Below are positions 45,221-54,871 of a stretch of DNA of 64,000 nucleotides, piece by piece. How positions within the stretch are numbered: the first letter of the stretch is position 1; each line of letters begins with the position of its first letter. The stretch is from an uncultured Acetatifactor sp. (GTDB taxonomy: Bacteria > Bacillota > Clostridia > Lachnospirales > Lachnospiraceae). The stretch spans positions 1 to 64,000 of the forward strand of contig CAJUSI010000073.1 in assembly GCA_910589035.1 (NCBI GenBank), in the 5' to 3' direction. A program made the translations under genes and the position numbers. The notes beneath the pieces were generated by a model. It saw only the letters and a list, made by a program, of their open reading frames with translations. It was not told the origin of the DNA and did not search any database.

Positions 45221-47666
45221 TGCTGTTCAGCCAGTCCAGATCCTTTTTCAGGCCTTCAAAATCCAGATAATCCTCTATAAACTGCTTGCGCAGAAGATCA
45301 AGTGGAATAAATTCATTGTACTTTCCGCGGATCTGTATTTTGTCCGGCAGGGGCAGGGAGTAGAGATCCGGCCGGGAATGCAGGATGTCGAGGATGATCT
45401 CCTTCAGCTCTTCCCCTGTTCCGTCGTATATCACCTCCAGATAGATACAGGTGCTCCAGGGGATCTTACTCTTGATCCGCCTTTGCAGCAGCATATAATG
45501 GAGCGTAACCAGCTGCCTGGTTCCCACCCAAGGGAATACGGCATATTTGTTGCCGGAGGAAAACTTCCGGACAGAAGAAAGCCTGTCGCTGACCGGTGCC
45601 GCATCGCCGGGGACAGAGGCATCTCCGGTAACAGCTTTTCCGCTGGCGGCAACATCATCATCCGCCGCTGCTTTTTCGTTGGCGGCAGAGGCATCTCTGG
45701 TAACAGCTTTCCCGCTGACGGCAGTTGTGTCGGCGACGGCAGCATTTTCATAGCCGACAGCTGCATTGCCGGCCGTCAGATTTTTTTCCGAGATTACGGT
45801 CACCAGGTTCTCCAGAATACCGCTGTTGCGGGCAATATAGCGGATCTCCGTCAGTCTCTCCCGGCACCGGTCGCTCAGATAGGGATAGTCCTCCTCCGTG
45901 CTCAGCACGCTGCGGATTTTCCTCACAAGCACGGTGTGGAGCTCTGCCTCAAAATCCCTGTCCCAGTCCACCACGGAAATACCCGGAACCCTTTTCACAA
46001 AGATCACCTTGGACTTCACATTGATGTCCACGGTCTCCCAGGACATGCCCGCCAGGGCAAAGCGCACTCCCACGGGATAAGCCTTGTCCACGGTGCCGAT
46101 GGTGCGGTTCTCCTCCTTGACCAGAAAATACTCCGGTGCCAGGAAAACGGTGAGGAATTTATGGCTGTTTACCTCCTTCTCCCCCGCCCGGCCGATGATC
46201 AGCCCGCCCCGCTCCGTCCGCTCCACCTGCTCGATATGAACCATCCAGGACAGGAGCCTCTTGTAATCCTCCTGGGAAATCTCCCGGAACACCCCAAGGG
46301 TCAGCACCATCCTTGCCAGATCTGCCGCCGACATCTCCCCATTGCTCTTCAGGCAGCCCATGCTCTGGTGATACAGAAGGTTATAGGCATGCCTTCTGGG
46401 GGGTATGGGCTCTATCCAGCGCTCTCTCAGGTAGAGCTCTATAATGGCGATGGTGCGGATGAAATCCCAGTTAATAGGGCCTATGATATCCGAAGAATGG
46501 ATTTTCAGGCTCTCCACGAAGGTAAAGAGAATCTGGGGCACCTGCCCCCGCCGCCCGCAGCGGCCCAGTCTCTGGGCAAAGCTGGAGACGTCCAGGGGTG
46601 CTCCCACCTGCACCGCCTGATCCAGGGAGCCGATATCGATCCCAAGCTCCAGCGTCACTGTGGCTCCGGTGACGATCTTCTCGTCGGCGGACTTCATCTC
46701 GTCCTCCGTGTTCTCCCGAAGCAGCGCGGACACATTTCCGTGATGGACCCGGTAGACATCGGGAGCCTTGTATTTCAGGGCAATCTCCCGGAGGTTTGCC
46801 ATGATGAACTCGATCTCCTCCCGGCTGTTGGCGAAGATAATGGTCTTCTTGTCCAGTGTCTGCCGGAAGAGGTATTCATAATGCTCCCGGTCGCCGATAT
46901 CGCCTCCTGTGTCTGCGTCCACCATGTTCTGGCTGCCGTTCCTCTCCACGAAATCCCGCTTGTCCGCATAATTGACAAACCGTTCTATATGCAGCCGCAC
47001 CCGCTTTTTCCCCTCGTTCACAATGGGGGCGGCGCATGCCCTGCCGGTGCCGGTATTCAGCCATGCTTTTGCCAGGGACACATCCCCAAGAGTGGCGGAA
47101 AGACCGATTCTGCGGGGATTTACGCCGGTCAGCTTCTTCAGCCTCTCCAGAACGCAGAGCAGCTGCAGCCCTCTTTCGTTGCGCATGAAATAATGCACCT
47201 CATCGATGATCACGAAGCGCAGATGGGAAAACAGGGACAGGCAGGCGCCTCTTTTGTTGGTGATCAGGCTCTCCAGGGATTCCGGTGTGATCTGCAGGAC
47301 CCCCTCCGGGTTCTTGATCAGCCTGTCCTTCCTGTCCACAGAGGCGTCCCCATGCCATTTGGTCACGGGGATATCGGAGTCCAAAAGCAGCTGCTCCAGG
47401 CGTTTGAACTGGTCGTTGATCAGCGCCTTCAGCGGAGAAATGTAGAGAACGCCCACGGAAGGCGAGGGCTTATTATACAGCTCCGTCAGCACAGGCAGGA
47501 AGGCGGCCTCCGTCTTGCCAGAGGCCGTGCCGGAGGAGAGCAGCAGGTTATCGTCGCTGTCGAAGATCACCTCGCAGGCTGCCACCTGACTGCCCCGCAG
47601 CTCCTCCCATTTATTCTCGTAGATGAAATTCTGTATGAACGGCGCAAGCCTTTCAAATGCGTTCAT
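45204..47666 (-). CDS. Lhr-like DEAD/DEAH-box helicase
   Basis: An 820-residue superfamily-2 helicase. Motif I SSGTASGKTEA, motif II IIDEVHYF (DEVH), motif III LSATLGD and motif VI QRLGRCGRRG are intact. The C-terminal part is interrupted near residues 635-690 by an Ala/Asp/Lys low-complexity insertion containing a 72-bp direct repeat (ASGKAVT...DAS). Helicases of this kind occur with BrxD-like ATPases in BREX type 2 and in Ter-linked stress operons. GGAGG precedes the start. It is the last gene of the four-gene TerB/ATPase/DUF4304/helicase cluster. Confidence 0.88.
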   Translation of the reverse strand: MNAFERLAPFIQNFIYENKWEELRGSQVAACEVIFDSDDNLLLSSGTASGKTEAAFLPVLTELYNKPSPSVGVLYISPLKALINDQFKRLEQLLLDSDIPVTKWHGDASVDRKDRLIKNPEGVLQITPESLESLITNKRGACLSLFSHLRFVIIDEVHYFMRNERGLQLLCVLERLKKLTGVNPRRIGLSATLGDVSLAKAWLNTGTGRACAAPIVNEGKKRVRLHIERFVNYADKRDFVERNGSQNMVDADTGGDIGDREHYEYLFRQTLDKKTIIFANSREEIEFIMANLREIALKYKAPDVYRVHHGNVSALLRENTEDEMKSADEKIVTGATVTLELGIDIGSLDQAVQVGAPLDVSSFAQRLGRCGRRGQVPQILFTFVESLKIHSSDIIGPINWDFIRTIAIIELYLRERWIEPIPPRRHAYNLLYHQSMGCLKSNGEMSAADLARMVLTLGVFREISQEDYKRLLSWMVHIEQVERTERGGLIIGRAGEKEVNSHKFLTVFLAPEYFLVKEENRTIGTVDKAYPVGVRFALAGMSWETVDINVKSKVIFVKRVPGISVVDWDRDFEAELHTVLVRKIRSVLSTEEDYPYLSDRCRERLTEIRYIARNSGILENLVTVISEKNLTAGNAAVGYENAAVADTTAVSGKAVTRDASAANEKAAADDDVAASGKAVTGDASVPGDAAPVSDRLSSVRKFSSGNKYAVFPWVGTRQLVTLHYMLLQRRIKSKIPWSTCIYLEVIYDGTGEELKEIILDILHSRPDLYSLPLPDKIQIRGKYNEFIPLDLLRKQFIEDYLDFEGLKKDLDWLNSSIYTA

Positions 47667-47724
47667 TCTTTCCCTCCAAAAAATTTACATCATCCGGGAT
47701 CTCTCATGGTCCTGTGCCCTCATG

Positions 47725-48648
47725 TTATTGTTCATCCTTTTGCATCTCTAAAGCCTTTAAAATCAAGGCCCTGGTACTGCCGGAATTTCGAGAATTCTGT
47801 ATGATTATCTCCAGCCAGTCAAAATGTGAACGAATCTGTTCACATGTCAGCCTGAAGTCCTTCTGCGAACTAATCAGGCAATGTATATTGCCCTTTACAC
47901 AGGCAAGCATACTTGCACTGGAATAATATCGCAGAAGGCGGATATCCTCTGTCTCCCGGGCTGCTTTCTTTTCTCTGTACAAAAGATCCCAGTCTGCCTT
48001 TGTCCGGATACAATCCAATTCCGGAAAAATAAAATTTTCGAAGTCTCCTCTGATCTGATCAATAATCTTCTCCAGGGGTTCATCTAAAGGCAGGCCATTC
48101 TTGTAACCATCTATCGTATATTCATATGAATTCACCAGCGGCATCAAATATCCGTTATATGGCAAAAAATCATTTTGGCAAAGATGATTAAACTGATTAT
48201 ATATCCATTGTTTCGACAGCTCATCCCTGATTTCATCCTTGCCGGAGACGCTTATCTCAAAGCAGAATGACACCCCTAAGGCAGCGCTGTTCCACCTGGA
48301 GTTTTTCATGTAAAGAAAGAGCCAGCAGTCTTCCAGTTCTTTCCACCAGCTCTGGCCGGAGTTGAAAAAGCCCTTGCTCTTAAGCATCGGTTTCACCAAC
48401 TGCTTCATCACGGCATCCCGCTTTTTTGTAGGCTTCATGCTGACTTCCGCTTCTTTGCGCTCCCTGTATTCCCTCAAATCCTCCTTTGTCAGATCAAGAT
48501 CATCCGGGTGCATTCTGCCTCCATAACGATAATAAAATTCCAACCGTTTTTCTTTCGGCTGTGTCATGACAGCTTCCCACTCTATTGCCATTTTTTCCAG
48601 TTCTTCTTCATCCCGGATCTCTTCCAGTTCTTCTTCATTCCAATCCAT
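47725..48648 (-). CDS. DUF4304-like protein
   Basis: A 307-residue acidic protein. The central part (VKPMLKSKGFFNSGQSWWKELEDCWLFLYMKNSRWN...) resembles DUF4304, a family without known function often seen among immunity and defence genes. The N-terminal 90 residues are rich in Glu and Arg and the C-terminal 130 are not recognised. It lies between the helicase and the BrxD-like ATPase with short gaps (58 and 73 bp), on the same strand, so probably the same transcript. Confidence 0.7.
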   Translation of the reverse strand: MDWNEEELEEIRDEEELEKMAIEWEAVMTQPKEKRLEFYYRYGGRMHPDDLDLTKEDLREYRERKEAEVSMKPTKKRDAVMKQLVKPMLKSKGFFNSGQSWWKELEDCWLFLYMKNSRWNSAALGVSFCFEISVSGKDEIRDELSKQWIYNQFNHLCQNDFLPYNGYLMPLVNSYEYTIDGYKNGLPLDEPLEKIIDQIRGDFENFIFPELDCIRTKADWDLLYREKKAARETEDIRLLRYYSSASMLACVKGNIHCLISSQKDFRLTCEQIRSHFDWLEIIIQNSRNSGSTRALILKALEMQKDEQ

Positions 48649-48721
48649 CTTTTTCTCTTTCCTCTATCATGGCGGCACATCCATGCTGTACATATCTTCG
48701 CAGGCGCCGCGTCTGCCATAT

Positions 48722-50068
48722 TTATATTTCAAACTCCCGGAATTCGTCGTGGATCTCCGACTCGGACAGGCCTCCCTTCGCCAGTTCAAAGCTGTTGTCC
48801 CCCAGGATCTCCGCCACGGTTCTGCCGGGATTCTGGTACAGAATATTGATCACCTCTATGAAATCGCGGATGATTTCCCGGGGCGTGATATGGGTCTGGG
48901 CCCCCACCCGGTTATATTCCACCGTGAGGAAATACACCAGATCCTGCTGGGACAGGGCCGGGGTATAATGGTAGAGTCCGGCATGAATCTGCAGAAGCTT
49001 CTCCACCAGGATATACATCTCCTCCTGGGTGAGCATCTGCAGCCGGATGATGGGCGCGGAGAGGTCTCGGATATCCGCCGTGGCGAAATGCCCCTCCGCC
49101 AGCCTGGAGCGCAGCGCTTCGTAGCTGAAGACTCCCCTGTACTTGTCCTCGATGCACTGGGGCGTCCCACCCATCAGAAAGCCGATATGCCTGGCCTTTC
49201 CCTGGAGCACGTCGTTGTACATGGTGAGTATCTTCTCGTAGTTATTGGCCCTTGTGATGGAATTGGGTATTTTATAGATATTGACCAGTTCGTCGATGAG
49301 GACCAGCAGCCCCCGGTATCCCGCTCCCACCAGAAAGGCGGCGAATATTTTCAGGAAGTCGTACCAGGTCTCGTCCGTCACGATGAAATTGATGCCCAGA
49401 TCCTCTCTGGCCTCCCTGCGGGAAGGGTATTCTCCCCGAAACCATCTGAGGACGTTGGACTTCAATGCGGCGTCGTCTTGCTGGTAGGCTTTCCAGTAGA
49501 GCACCACGGCCCTTGCGAACTCAAAGCCGTTCACCATCCCCTCCAGGGAGCCGGCCACCGCGTAGATTTCCTTCTCCACCTCCCGTTCAAACGCCTCTTG
49601 CCGTTGGCTGTCCGAACAAGGATCCTGCCCTTCCTCCGGACATCTGAGCTTTACCGCCGTCTGAATCCCGGAGATCCATTTCTCCAGAATCAGCGGCAGC
49701 GCCCCGCCGTCGGGCTTTGATTTGGTGGAAAGGTTGCGGATCAGTTCCTTGTAGGTGGCAAGTCCCTGTCCCTTCGTGCCCGCAAAGCGCCGCTCTGGCG
49801 ACAGATCCGCGTCCACCACCGCAAATCCCCTGGCGGTGGCATGGTTCCGGATGGTCTGCAGGAGAAAGCTCTTGCCGCTGCCGTATTTTCCCACGATAAA
49901 GCGGAAGGACGCGCCGCCCTCCTCTATCATATCGATATCCTGCAATATGGCCGAAATCTCCTGGGTGCGGCCCACCGTGATGTATTCCAGCCCGGCCCTG
50001 GGCACTACCCCGCCCTTGAGGGCGTTGATCAAAATATTCGCGATTCTCGCGGGCACCTGTCTGTCCAT
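48722..50068 (-). CDS. BrxD-like ATP-binding protein (DUF2791)
   Basis: A 448-residue P-loop ATPase. The opening VPRAGLEYITVGRTQEIS and Walker A FIVGKYGSGKSFLLQ are typical of the DUF2791/BrxD family; Walker B is LLVLIDELVNIYK. BrxD is a component of BREX type 2 phage defence, and relatives sit with helicases in other loci. No BrxC, PglX methylase or PglZ is present here, so this is not a standard BREX. The start has GAGGG directly upstream. Its neighbours are a TerB protein and, downstream, a DUF4304-like protein and a helicase. Confidence 0.85.
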   Translation of the reverse strand: MDRQVPARIANILINALKGGVVPRAGLEYITVGRTQEISAILQDIDMIEEGGASFRFIVGKYGSGKSFLLQTIRNHATARGFAVVDADLSPERRFAGTKGQGLATYKELIRNLSTKSKPDGGALPLILEKWISGIQTAVKLRCPEEGQDPCSDSQRQEAFEREVEKEIYAVAGSLEGMVNGFEFARAVVLYWKAYQQDDAALKSNVLRWFRGEYPSRREAREDLGINFIVTDETWYDFLKIFAAFLVGAGYRGLLVLIDELVNIYKIPNSITRANNYEKILTMYNDVLQGKARHIGFLMGGTPQCIEDKYRGVFSYEALRSRLAEGHFATADIRDLSAPIIRLQMLTQEEMYILVEKLLQIHAGLYHYTPALSQQDLVYFLTVEYNRVGAQTHITPREIIRDFIEVINILYQNPGRTVAEILGDNSFELAKGGLSESEIHDEFREFEI

Positions 50069-50299
50069 ATCCCTCTTCCTGTTCCCTCCCTATTCTTTTG
50101 CCTGTCAACGCTCTGTGTGCCTCTCCGGTTTCTCTGTCTGTCAATGTCTGAGGCGCAGCACTTCTTTATCTGTACTTCCTTTATCCAGAACTTGCCCAAT
50201 CTATGAGACTATATGTTGCCTCATTTTTACACTAATTGTGCAAAGTTACTCGGAAAAGCAGCCATTGCTTATTCTAATAAAGACCAACTTTCAGGAATT

Positions 50300-52312
50300 T
50301 TAAGATTGCAAAAACACACTGTGCAGAAGCACTTCCTTTACCTCTTCCAGATAATCCTCATAAATCTCAAATTCGTTGTCAAGCAGTGCATCGCCTATTA
50401 TGTCCGCCGCTTTCTCGTTGATACCTTCTGCCAGAATCTCCAGCATGACGCCCTGTCTGTCGGCAAATTGTTTCAGGTCTGTCTCTCCGTTTAATATAAT
50501 ATACAGCGCTTTGGCCTCCGTTTCCGTCAAGGCTTCTCTCAACGCTTTCCATTGGTCGTTTTCCGCAGGCTGCGGCGCCGATATCTCCTGCCGCTCCCGG
50601 GCTGTTGGATTCTCCGCCTGTTCCCAGGTTTCCTGTGTTTCCTGCCGTTCCAGGGCTGCAAGAAACTCCGCCTGCTCCCGGGTTTGTTCTTCTCCCCCAG
50701 ATCTTTCCCGCTCTTTCAGCACGTCAATCCCCCTGGGTATGCCAGCCCCATCAGGGACGTCGGTCTCTCCATCCGTCCTCTCATACACCGGCGGATTCTC
50801 TGCCCCTGGCTGCTCTGTCTGCCATAAGGGCAGAATTTCTTCCTCCGGCACGATGAGCTTCTCCTGGATGGCGTAGGACTCCCGGCGTATCTTTTCCAGT
50901 GTCCCCGGGTCCACCCGGACCACCGTTTTCGTCTCTTCTTTATAGAACGCCGCCACAGAATCCTCAATGATTTTCTTCAGGTCCATCCCGGCCTTCTTCA
51001 GTTCGGCCTCCATAGTTGGGCTTAAAATATGAATATTGGCGGCAAGCTTGTACTTATAGCCTGTCCGCTGCCTGAGTGCTGCCTCCATCTCCTTCATCAC
51101 GTAAGCCAGCAATCGCTTTCCGCCCTCCGCAGTGATCACTTTGCTGAAGGTCCATTGGTTCCCGCTGCACAGATAGACTTCTCTCTCGGACAGCACCACC
51201 TTCCGGTCCGGCTGCCTTACGGCTGGATAGAACAAAGCCCCCTGAAAGGGAGACCAGGCCGTCATATTCCTGGCAGGCTGAAAGATATAGTCCTCCGGCA
51301 CGATATTGCTTCCCTCAAGGATTTCCTTCAGCCGCTCCATGGTAAAGGCGAAGCATCTGCGGATCAGATCCTGCCTCTCCTCCGTATAGAAGGAGGATTC
51401 CCGAATATCATATTTTGATAGGGAACAGAGCAGATCGAACCGGTCCTCTGTCTGCGCCAGCTCCGGATAATACCCCTCCAGGCCGTTCTCTGCGACAAAC
51501 TCCCCGAAGGAGCCGGGCAGGCCGTAATAGATATAATAATCCTTCAGCCACCCGGGCACATATTTATCCACCGATTTGTCGTATTCCCGGAAGGTCTCCC
51601 AGAAAAACAGGAGCTTCTCCAGGCCGTCTTCCGGATCCTCCACCCCGATATTGTTCAACAGCTCGTACAGATACAGAAAGGCGTAGGCCAGAGAGATATG
51701 GGAGACATTTCCCTCCCGTATCCGGGTCCGCCAGGTAAAATAGGTCCTCAGCTGGTCATACCCCATCATCTGATAACTGGGAAAGTATGCGGAATAGGGG
51801 ACAATCTTTTCATAATCGTCCTCGAAATCCTTCATGAACATTCCCTGTTTATATAGTATTTTCCCGTTCTCCTGCTGAATTCTCTTATCATAGAATTTCG
51901 GCCGGGTGAAATTCAGCTGTCGGTTCTCCCTGGCAATATCCCGCATCCTGTTAAAAAGCTCCCGGATTTCGTCCCTGGGAGGCTGTTGGATTATATCCGG
52001 CGGCTTCGTAAAAAACTCTCCGTAAAGCCCCTTTTCCCTGTCTTCCGCCGGCAAAGGGCAGGAATCGTACTCTATCTCATAATAAGAGTCCTCCGCCGGC
52101 ATAACGGCACTGCCTCCGGCTCTCCGGACGCTTCCTCCACTGTACGCCTCAGGCTCTTCATTCTCTGTCCCGTCTTCCGGAGACTTCCGCATTTCCGCCT
52201 CTTCGTGAAACTGTATATGCTCGAATATTTGAAACGCATCATATTCTTTGTCATATTTATTCGCATGCTCTTCCGACACAACCGCCCGACGCTCCTTTTT
52301 CGTTCCAAACAT
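50300..52312 (-). CDS. TerB-N / TerB-C domain protein
   Basis: About 670 residues. The TerB-N domain is clear (GYDQLRTYFTWRTRIREGNV, YAFLYLYELLNNIGVEDP, WLKDYYIYYGLP). A long Glu/Gln-rich linker follows, and the C-terminal TerB-C-like region has ETEAKALYIILNGE and EIYEDYLEEVKEVL. TerB proteins take part in tellurite and phage-related stress operons. A consensus promoter overlaps the longest possible start, and the first in-frame ATG after the predicted transcription start (52,312) would be leaderless. An ATG at 52,192 with GAGG upstream is the alternative. It is followed by a BrxD-like ATPase. Confidence 0.85.
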   Translation of the reverse strand: MFGTKKERRAVVSEEHANKYDKEYDAFQIFEHIQFHEEAEMRKSPEDGTENEEPEAYSGGSVRRAGGSAVMPAEDSYYEIEYDSCPLPAEDREKGLYGEFFTKPPDIIQQPPRDEIRELFNRMRDIARENRQLNFTRPKFYDKRIQQENGKILYKQGMFMKDFEDDYEKIVPYSAYFPSYQMMGYDQLRTYFTWRTRIREGNVSHISLAYAFLYLYELLNNIGVEDPEDGLEKLLFFWETFREYDKSVDKYVPGWLKDYYIYYGLPGSFGEFVAENGLEGYYPELAQTEDRFDLLCSLSKYDIRESSFYTEERQDLIRRCFAFTMERLKEILEGSNIVPEDYIFQPARNMTAWSPFQGALFYPAVRQPDRKVVLSEREVYLCSGNQWTFSKVITAEGGKRLLAYVMKEMEAALRQRTGYKYKLAANIHILSPTMEAELKKAGMDLKKIIEDSVAAFYKEETKTVVRVDPGTLEKIRRESYAIQEKLIVPEEEILPLWQTEQPGAENPPVYERTDGETDVPDGAGIPRGIDVLKERERSGGEEQTREQAEFLAALERQETQETWEQAENPTARERQEISAPQPAENDQWKALREALTETEAKALYIILNGETDLKQFADRQGVMLEILAEGINEKAADIIGDALLDNEFEIYEDYLEEVKEVLLHSVFLQS

Positions 52313-52319
52313 TTGTTCC

Positions 52320-52348
52320 ATTATATCAAAAATGCCTCTGTCCGTCAA
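52320..52348 (-). promoter_or_regulatory. Promoter of the TerB/BrxD-like/helicase cluster
   Basis: TTGACG (52343-52348), 17-base spacer, TATAAT (52320-52325) on the minus strand; predicted start about 52,313. Confidence 0.75.
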
Positions 52349-52370
52349 TTAAAGTTTCTGTTGTCAGACA

Positions 52371-52405
52371 AAAGAAAAGCCCATCCGCAAACTGCAGACA
52401 GGCTT
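52371..52405 (-). terminator. Terminator after the zinc-ribbon/TPR gene
   Basis: AAGCCTGTCTGC and GCGGATGGGCTT pair over 12 bp (with G-U pairs) around a 5-base loop, followed by TTCTTTTG on the minus strand. Confidence 0.75.
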
Positions 52406-52438
52406 ACCGGAAACTCCCCGACTCAGAATCTGAAATTT

Positions 52439-53452
52439 TTAATAGCAGGCATCAATGTAGTAAGGAATGGTCCCTTCCCTGATATCATCATCCGAAAAGT
52501 CGGCACTCTTAAAATAATCTTCAAAATAGAAATTCTCTTCCTCATCAAATTCACGGATTCCTCCGCAGAAATAGATGGGAGTCTTGTCGCCGTTATACAT
52601 GGCTTCCATCTGCTCCTCATAGTCTGCCGGCACTTTAATCGCCATATAACACCAGTCTGTTACATCATCGTCCCCCGTCCAGATCACATAGTACAGGGCC
52701 TCGGTGTTTGTTACATCCGAATTTCTCGTATATTCTTCCATAAAGCACCCAAAATTGTCTGTCAAATCCACATATACAAACTGATTGCCGATTTCCTCCG
52801 GCGATAACTCCGTGAAATCCCGGGCATATTCCCTGGGATCTATCTTCGCCTCCTGACAGTATCCCACTGCCGTATCATAATCCCCTTCTGACAGGCAGCA
52901 GCTGATGGCCAGTCGATAAGTTTCTTCCAAAATATCATTAATCTCATCCTCATAGTCCTTATCTGCCTTCCGAAGCCCCTTCTTCAGAGTTCTGACTGCC
53001 TCCCTGCCATCGCCCTGAAGCACATAGATTTCAACGGATTTCAGATACGCTTCTCCAAGGGAAGGATCTATTTCCAGCACTTCCTCATAACAGGCAAGCG
53101 CTTCCTCATATTCTTCCTCTTCAAAAAGCTTCTCCGCAAGCCTTAAGTTCTTCTTGCAGCGATAGGTATCACTGGTAAAATAGGCCAGACATGCCATGCC
53201 GACAGCCAAAACCGCCGTCAGAACAATCGTCACTGCTATGATGCCGCCCCTGCCTTTTTTCTTTGATTCCTTTTTTCTGCCGTTGCCTTCTCCGGTCTGC
53301 TTCCCTTCACCCGCGTCCATTCCATTGTCAGACGCCGCAGAAAGGGACGGTTCACTCTTTTCGGATTTCTCTTCTTTTTTTATAGCCGCTCCGCAATAAC
53401 AGCAGAATTCCGCGCCATCCATTAATTCCCTGCCGCATTTTTCACAAAACAT
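52439..53452 (-). CDS. Zinc-ribbon, single-helix, TPR protein
   Basis: A 337-residue membrane protein. The N-terminal zinc ribbon CEKCGRELMDGAEFCCYC is cytoplasmic, followed by a Ser/Lys linker, one membrane helix (IIAVTIVLTAVLAVGMACLAYF) and TPR-like helices (RLAEKLFEEEEYEEALACYEEVLEIDPSL). The C-terminal domain, probably outside, is not recognised. A paralogue with the same layout is at 59,741. Such proteins are common in Clostridia; function unknown. GGAGGGG precedes the start, and a terminator follows. Confidence 0.8.
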   Translation of the reverse strand: MFCEKCGRELMDGAEFCCYCGAAIKKEEKSEKSEPSLSAASDNGMDAGEGKQTGEGNGRKKESKKKGRGGIIAVTIVLTAVLAVGMACLAYFTSDTYRCKKNLRLAEKLFEEEEYEEALACYEEVLEIDPSLGEAYLKSVEIYVLQGDGREAVRTLKKGLRKADKDYEDEINDILEETYRLAISCCLSEGDYDTAVGYCQEAKIDPREYARDFTELSPEEIGNQFVYVDLTDNFGCFMEEYTRNSDVTNTEALYYVIWTGDDDVTDWCYMAIKVPADYEEQMEAMYNGDKTPIYFCGGIREFDEEENFYFEDYFKSADFSDDDIREGTIPYYIDACY

Positions 53453-53633
53453 TCCGACCCCTCCACAATCCTTCTTCGCAGTTCAGTGCTTTCAGAGCGA
53501 AAAAAACATGAACGCTTTTTCATTCCTCCTCTACTATAAACTATCCCGAACAGGCTGTCAAGTCCTGTCGGTTTCTCTGCAAATCCGCATTTTTCACAAC
53601 ATTTTACGCACACATCCGTATTATCAGTTCTTC

Positions 53634-53761
53634 CGCCTGTCAGCACTTTGCACAGAACTTCCTTTTACTGCCGCACCGGCGAATCTGTCATTTCTCAGGC
53701 ATGTCAGCACTTTGCTCAGAACTCTCCTTTATAGCTGTGCAGAAAAACCTGTCATTTCCTC
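53634..53761. repeat. 64-bp tandem duplication at the glycosyltransferase 3' end
   Basis: CAGCACTTTGC occurs at 53,641 and 53,705, and TGTCATTT at 53,686 and 53,750: two copies of a 64-bp unit. One copy includes the last codons and stop of the glycosyltransferase gene; the other lies just downstream. Confidence 0.75.
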
Positions 53762-54871
53762 CGCAAGTCCGCAGATTTGCTCTGCCGCGTCCCTGCTGAT
53801 ATGCTTCTTCTGACATTCCTCCATGGCTGCGCATACCTCTTGCCGCTCCAGAAGCCCGAATATCTCTTCCGCATCCTTCTCCGCGGCCTCGCAGGAGACA
53901 CTCATTCCATGCCTCTGAAAATAGCATGCATTGTGGGTCTCGCATCCCGGGATGGGCGGCATATGCACTAAGGGAATTCCGCTGACGGCAGCTTCCGTGG
54001 AGGACAGACCGCCGGGCTTTGTGATATACAGATCGCTTGCCCATAAGTAATCTGCCACCTGGTCCGTATGCCCTATGATCATGGCCTGCTGTCCGTATTC
54101 CTTTTCCAGCCTCCCGTACAAATCCCTGTTATTTCCGCATATTACAATCAATTCAATCTTTTCCGTACCCCGGGCATTCCTTCTCTCCCTGCCGGATACC
54201 AATAGCTCCATCAGCTTATGAATCTTTCCCGCGCCGATGCTGCCGCCGGCCATCAGGATATATTTCCTGTCAGGCGCAAGCCCAAGCCGGAGCCTTGCAT
54301 TGTCCCGGGACTGTGCCTCCGTAAACCCCCGGCTTACGGGAATTCCAAAGGGATAAAGCTTTTCTTCCGGGATTCCTCTGTCCGAAAAATCATGGGCCAG
54401 ATCCTGAGCCGGTATCACATAGGCATCGCATTCCGTCTCCTCCGTAAACGGAATACAGCAGTAATCCGTGGCAATAAAGATGGTCTTTGGAATCTTCATG
54501 CCATGCCGCTTCATGCAGGTCAGTATCTCGGCCGGAAACAGATGGGGCATCATCACGATATCGTAATGATTTTCTTCCAGATATCTGTGCATCCTGGAGA
54601 CCATTGCCCAATTAGCATAATAAATCGGAGAACGAAAGGGAAGCTTGCGGTACAGCTCCCCCGCGCCGTAGATGGTTCCAAAGGCCTTGGGTGCCTTCTG
54701 CGCCGTGACAATATAAGTACTGTCTATCCGTTTCGCAAGATGCCCTCCGCAGAGGGTATAGGGATTCATCATGACCGCATGATGATTTCTGCGGTTCAGT
54801 TCCTCCATAACGGCCTTCCCGGCGGAATTATGCCCGCCTCCCGTACCGCAGGAGAGTATCAATGCTTCCAT
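53729..54871 (-). CDS. UgtP/MGDG-synthase-like glycosyltransferase
   Basis: A 380-residue GT28-type enzyme that probably transfers a sugar from a UDP donor to diacylglycerol, making membrane glycolipids. The N-terminal acceptor domain begins with SCGTGGGHNSAGKAV (Gly-rich loop) and the C-terminal donor domain shows TDQVADYLWASDLYITKPGGLSSTEAAVSGIP. It overlaps the PlsY-like gene by 13 bp, so a lipid-synthesis pair is likely. GGAGG precedes the start. It could use other hydroxylated lipids. Confidence 0.88.
   Translation of the reverse strand: MEALILSCGTGGGHNSAGKAVMEELNRRNHHAVMMNPYTLCGGHLAKRIDSTYIVTAQKAPKAFGTIYGAGELYRKLPFRSPIYYANWAMVSRMHRYLEENHYDIVMMPHLFPAEILTCMKRHGMKIPKTIFIATDYCCIPFTEETECDAYVIPAQDLAHDFSDRGIPEEKLYPFGIPVSRGFTEAQSRDNARLRLGLAPDRKYILMAGGSIGAGKIHKLMELLVSGRERRNARGTEKIELIVICGNNRDLYGRLEKEYGQQAMIIGHTDQVADYLWASDLYITKPGGLSSTEAAVSGIPLVHMPPIPGCETHNACYFQRHGMSVSCEAAEKDAEEIFGLLERQEVCAAMEECQKKHISRDAAEQICGLAEEMTGFSAQL

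Noticed and set aside
45378..47804. A very long open frame on the plus strand opposite the helicase
   Set aside because: It is the antisense shadow of a gene with all helicase motifs; its translation is rich in His, Gln and Gly with no recognisable domain and no ribosome site.
48722..50068. Complete BREX system
   Set aside because: Only BrxD-like and helicase components are seen; no PglX, PglZ, BrxC or BrxL in the window.
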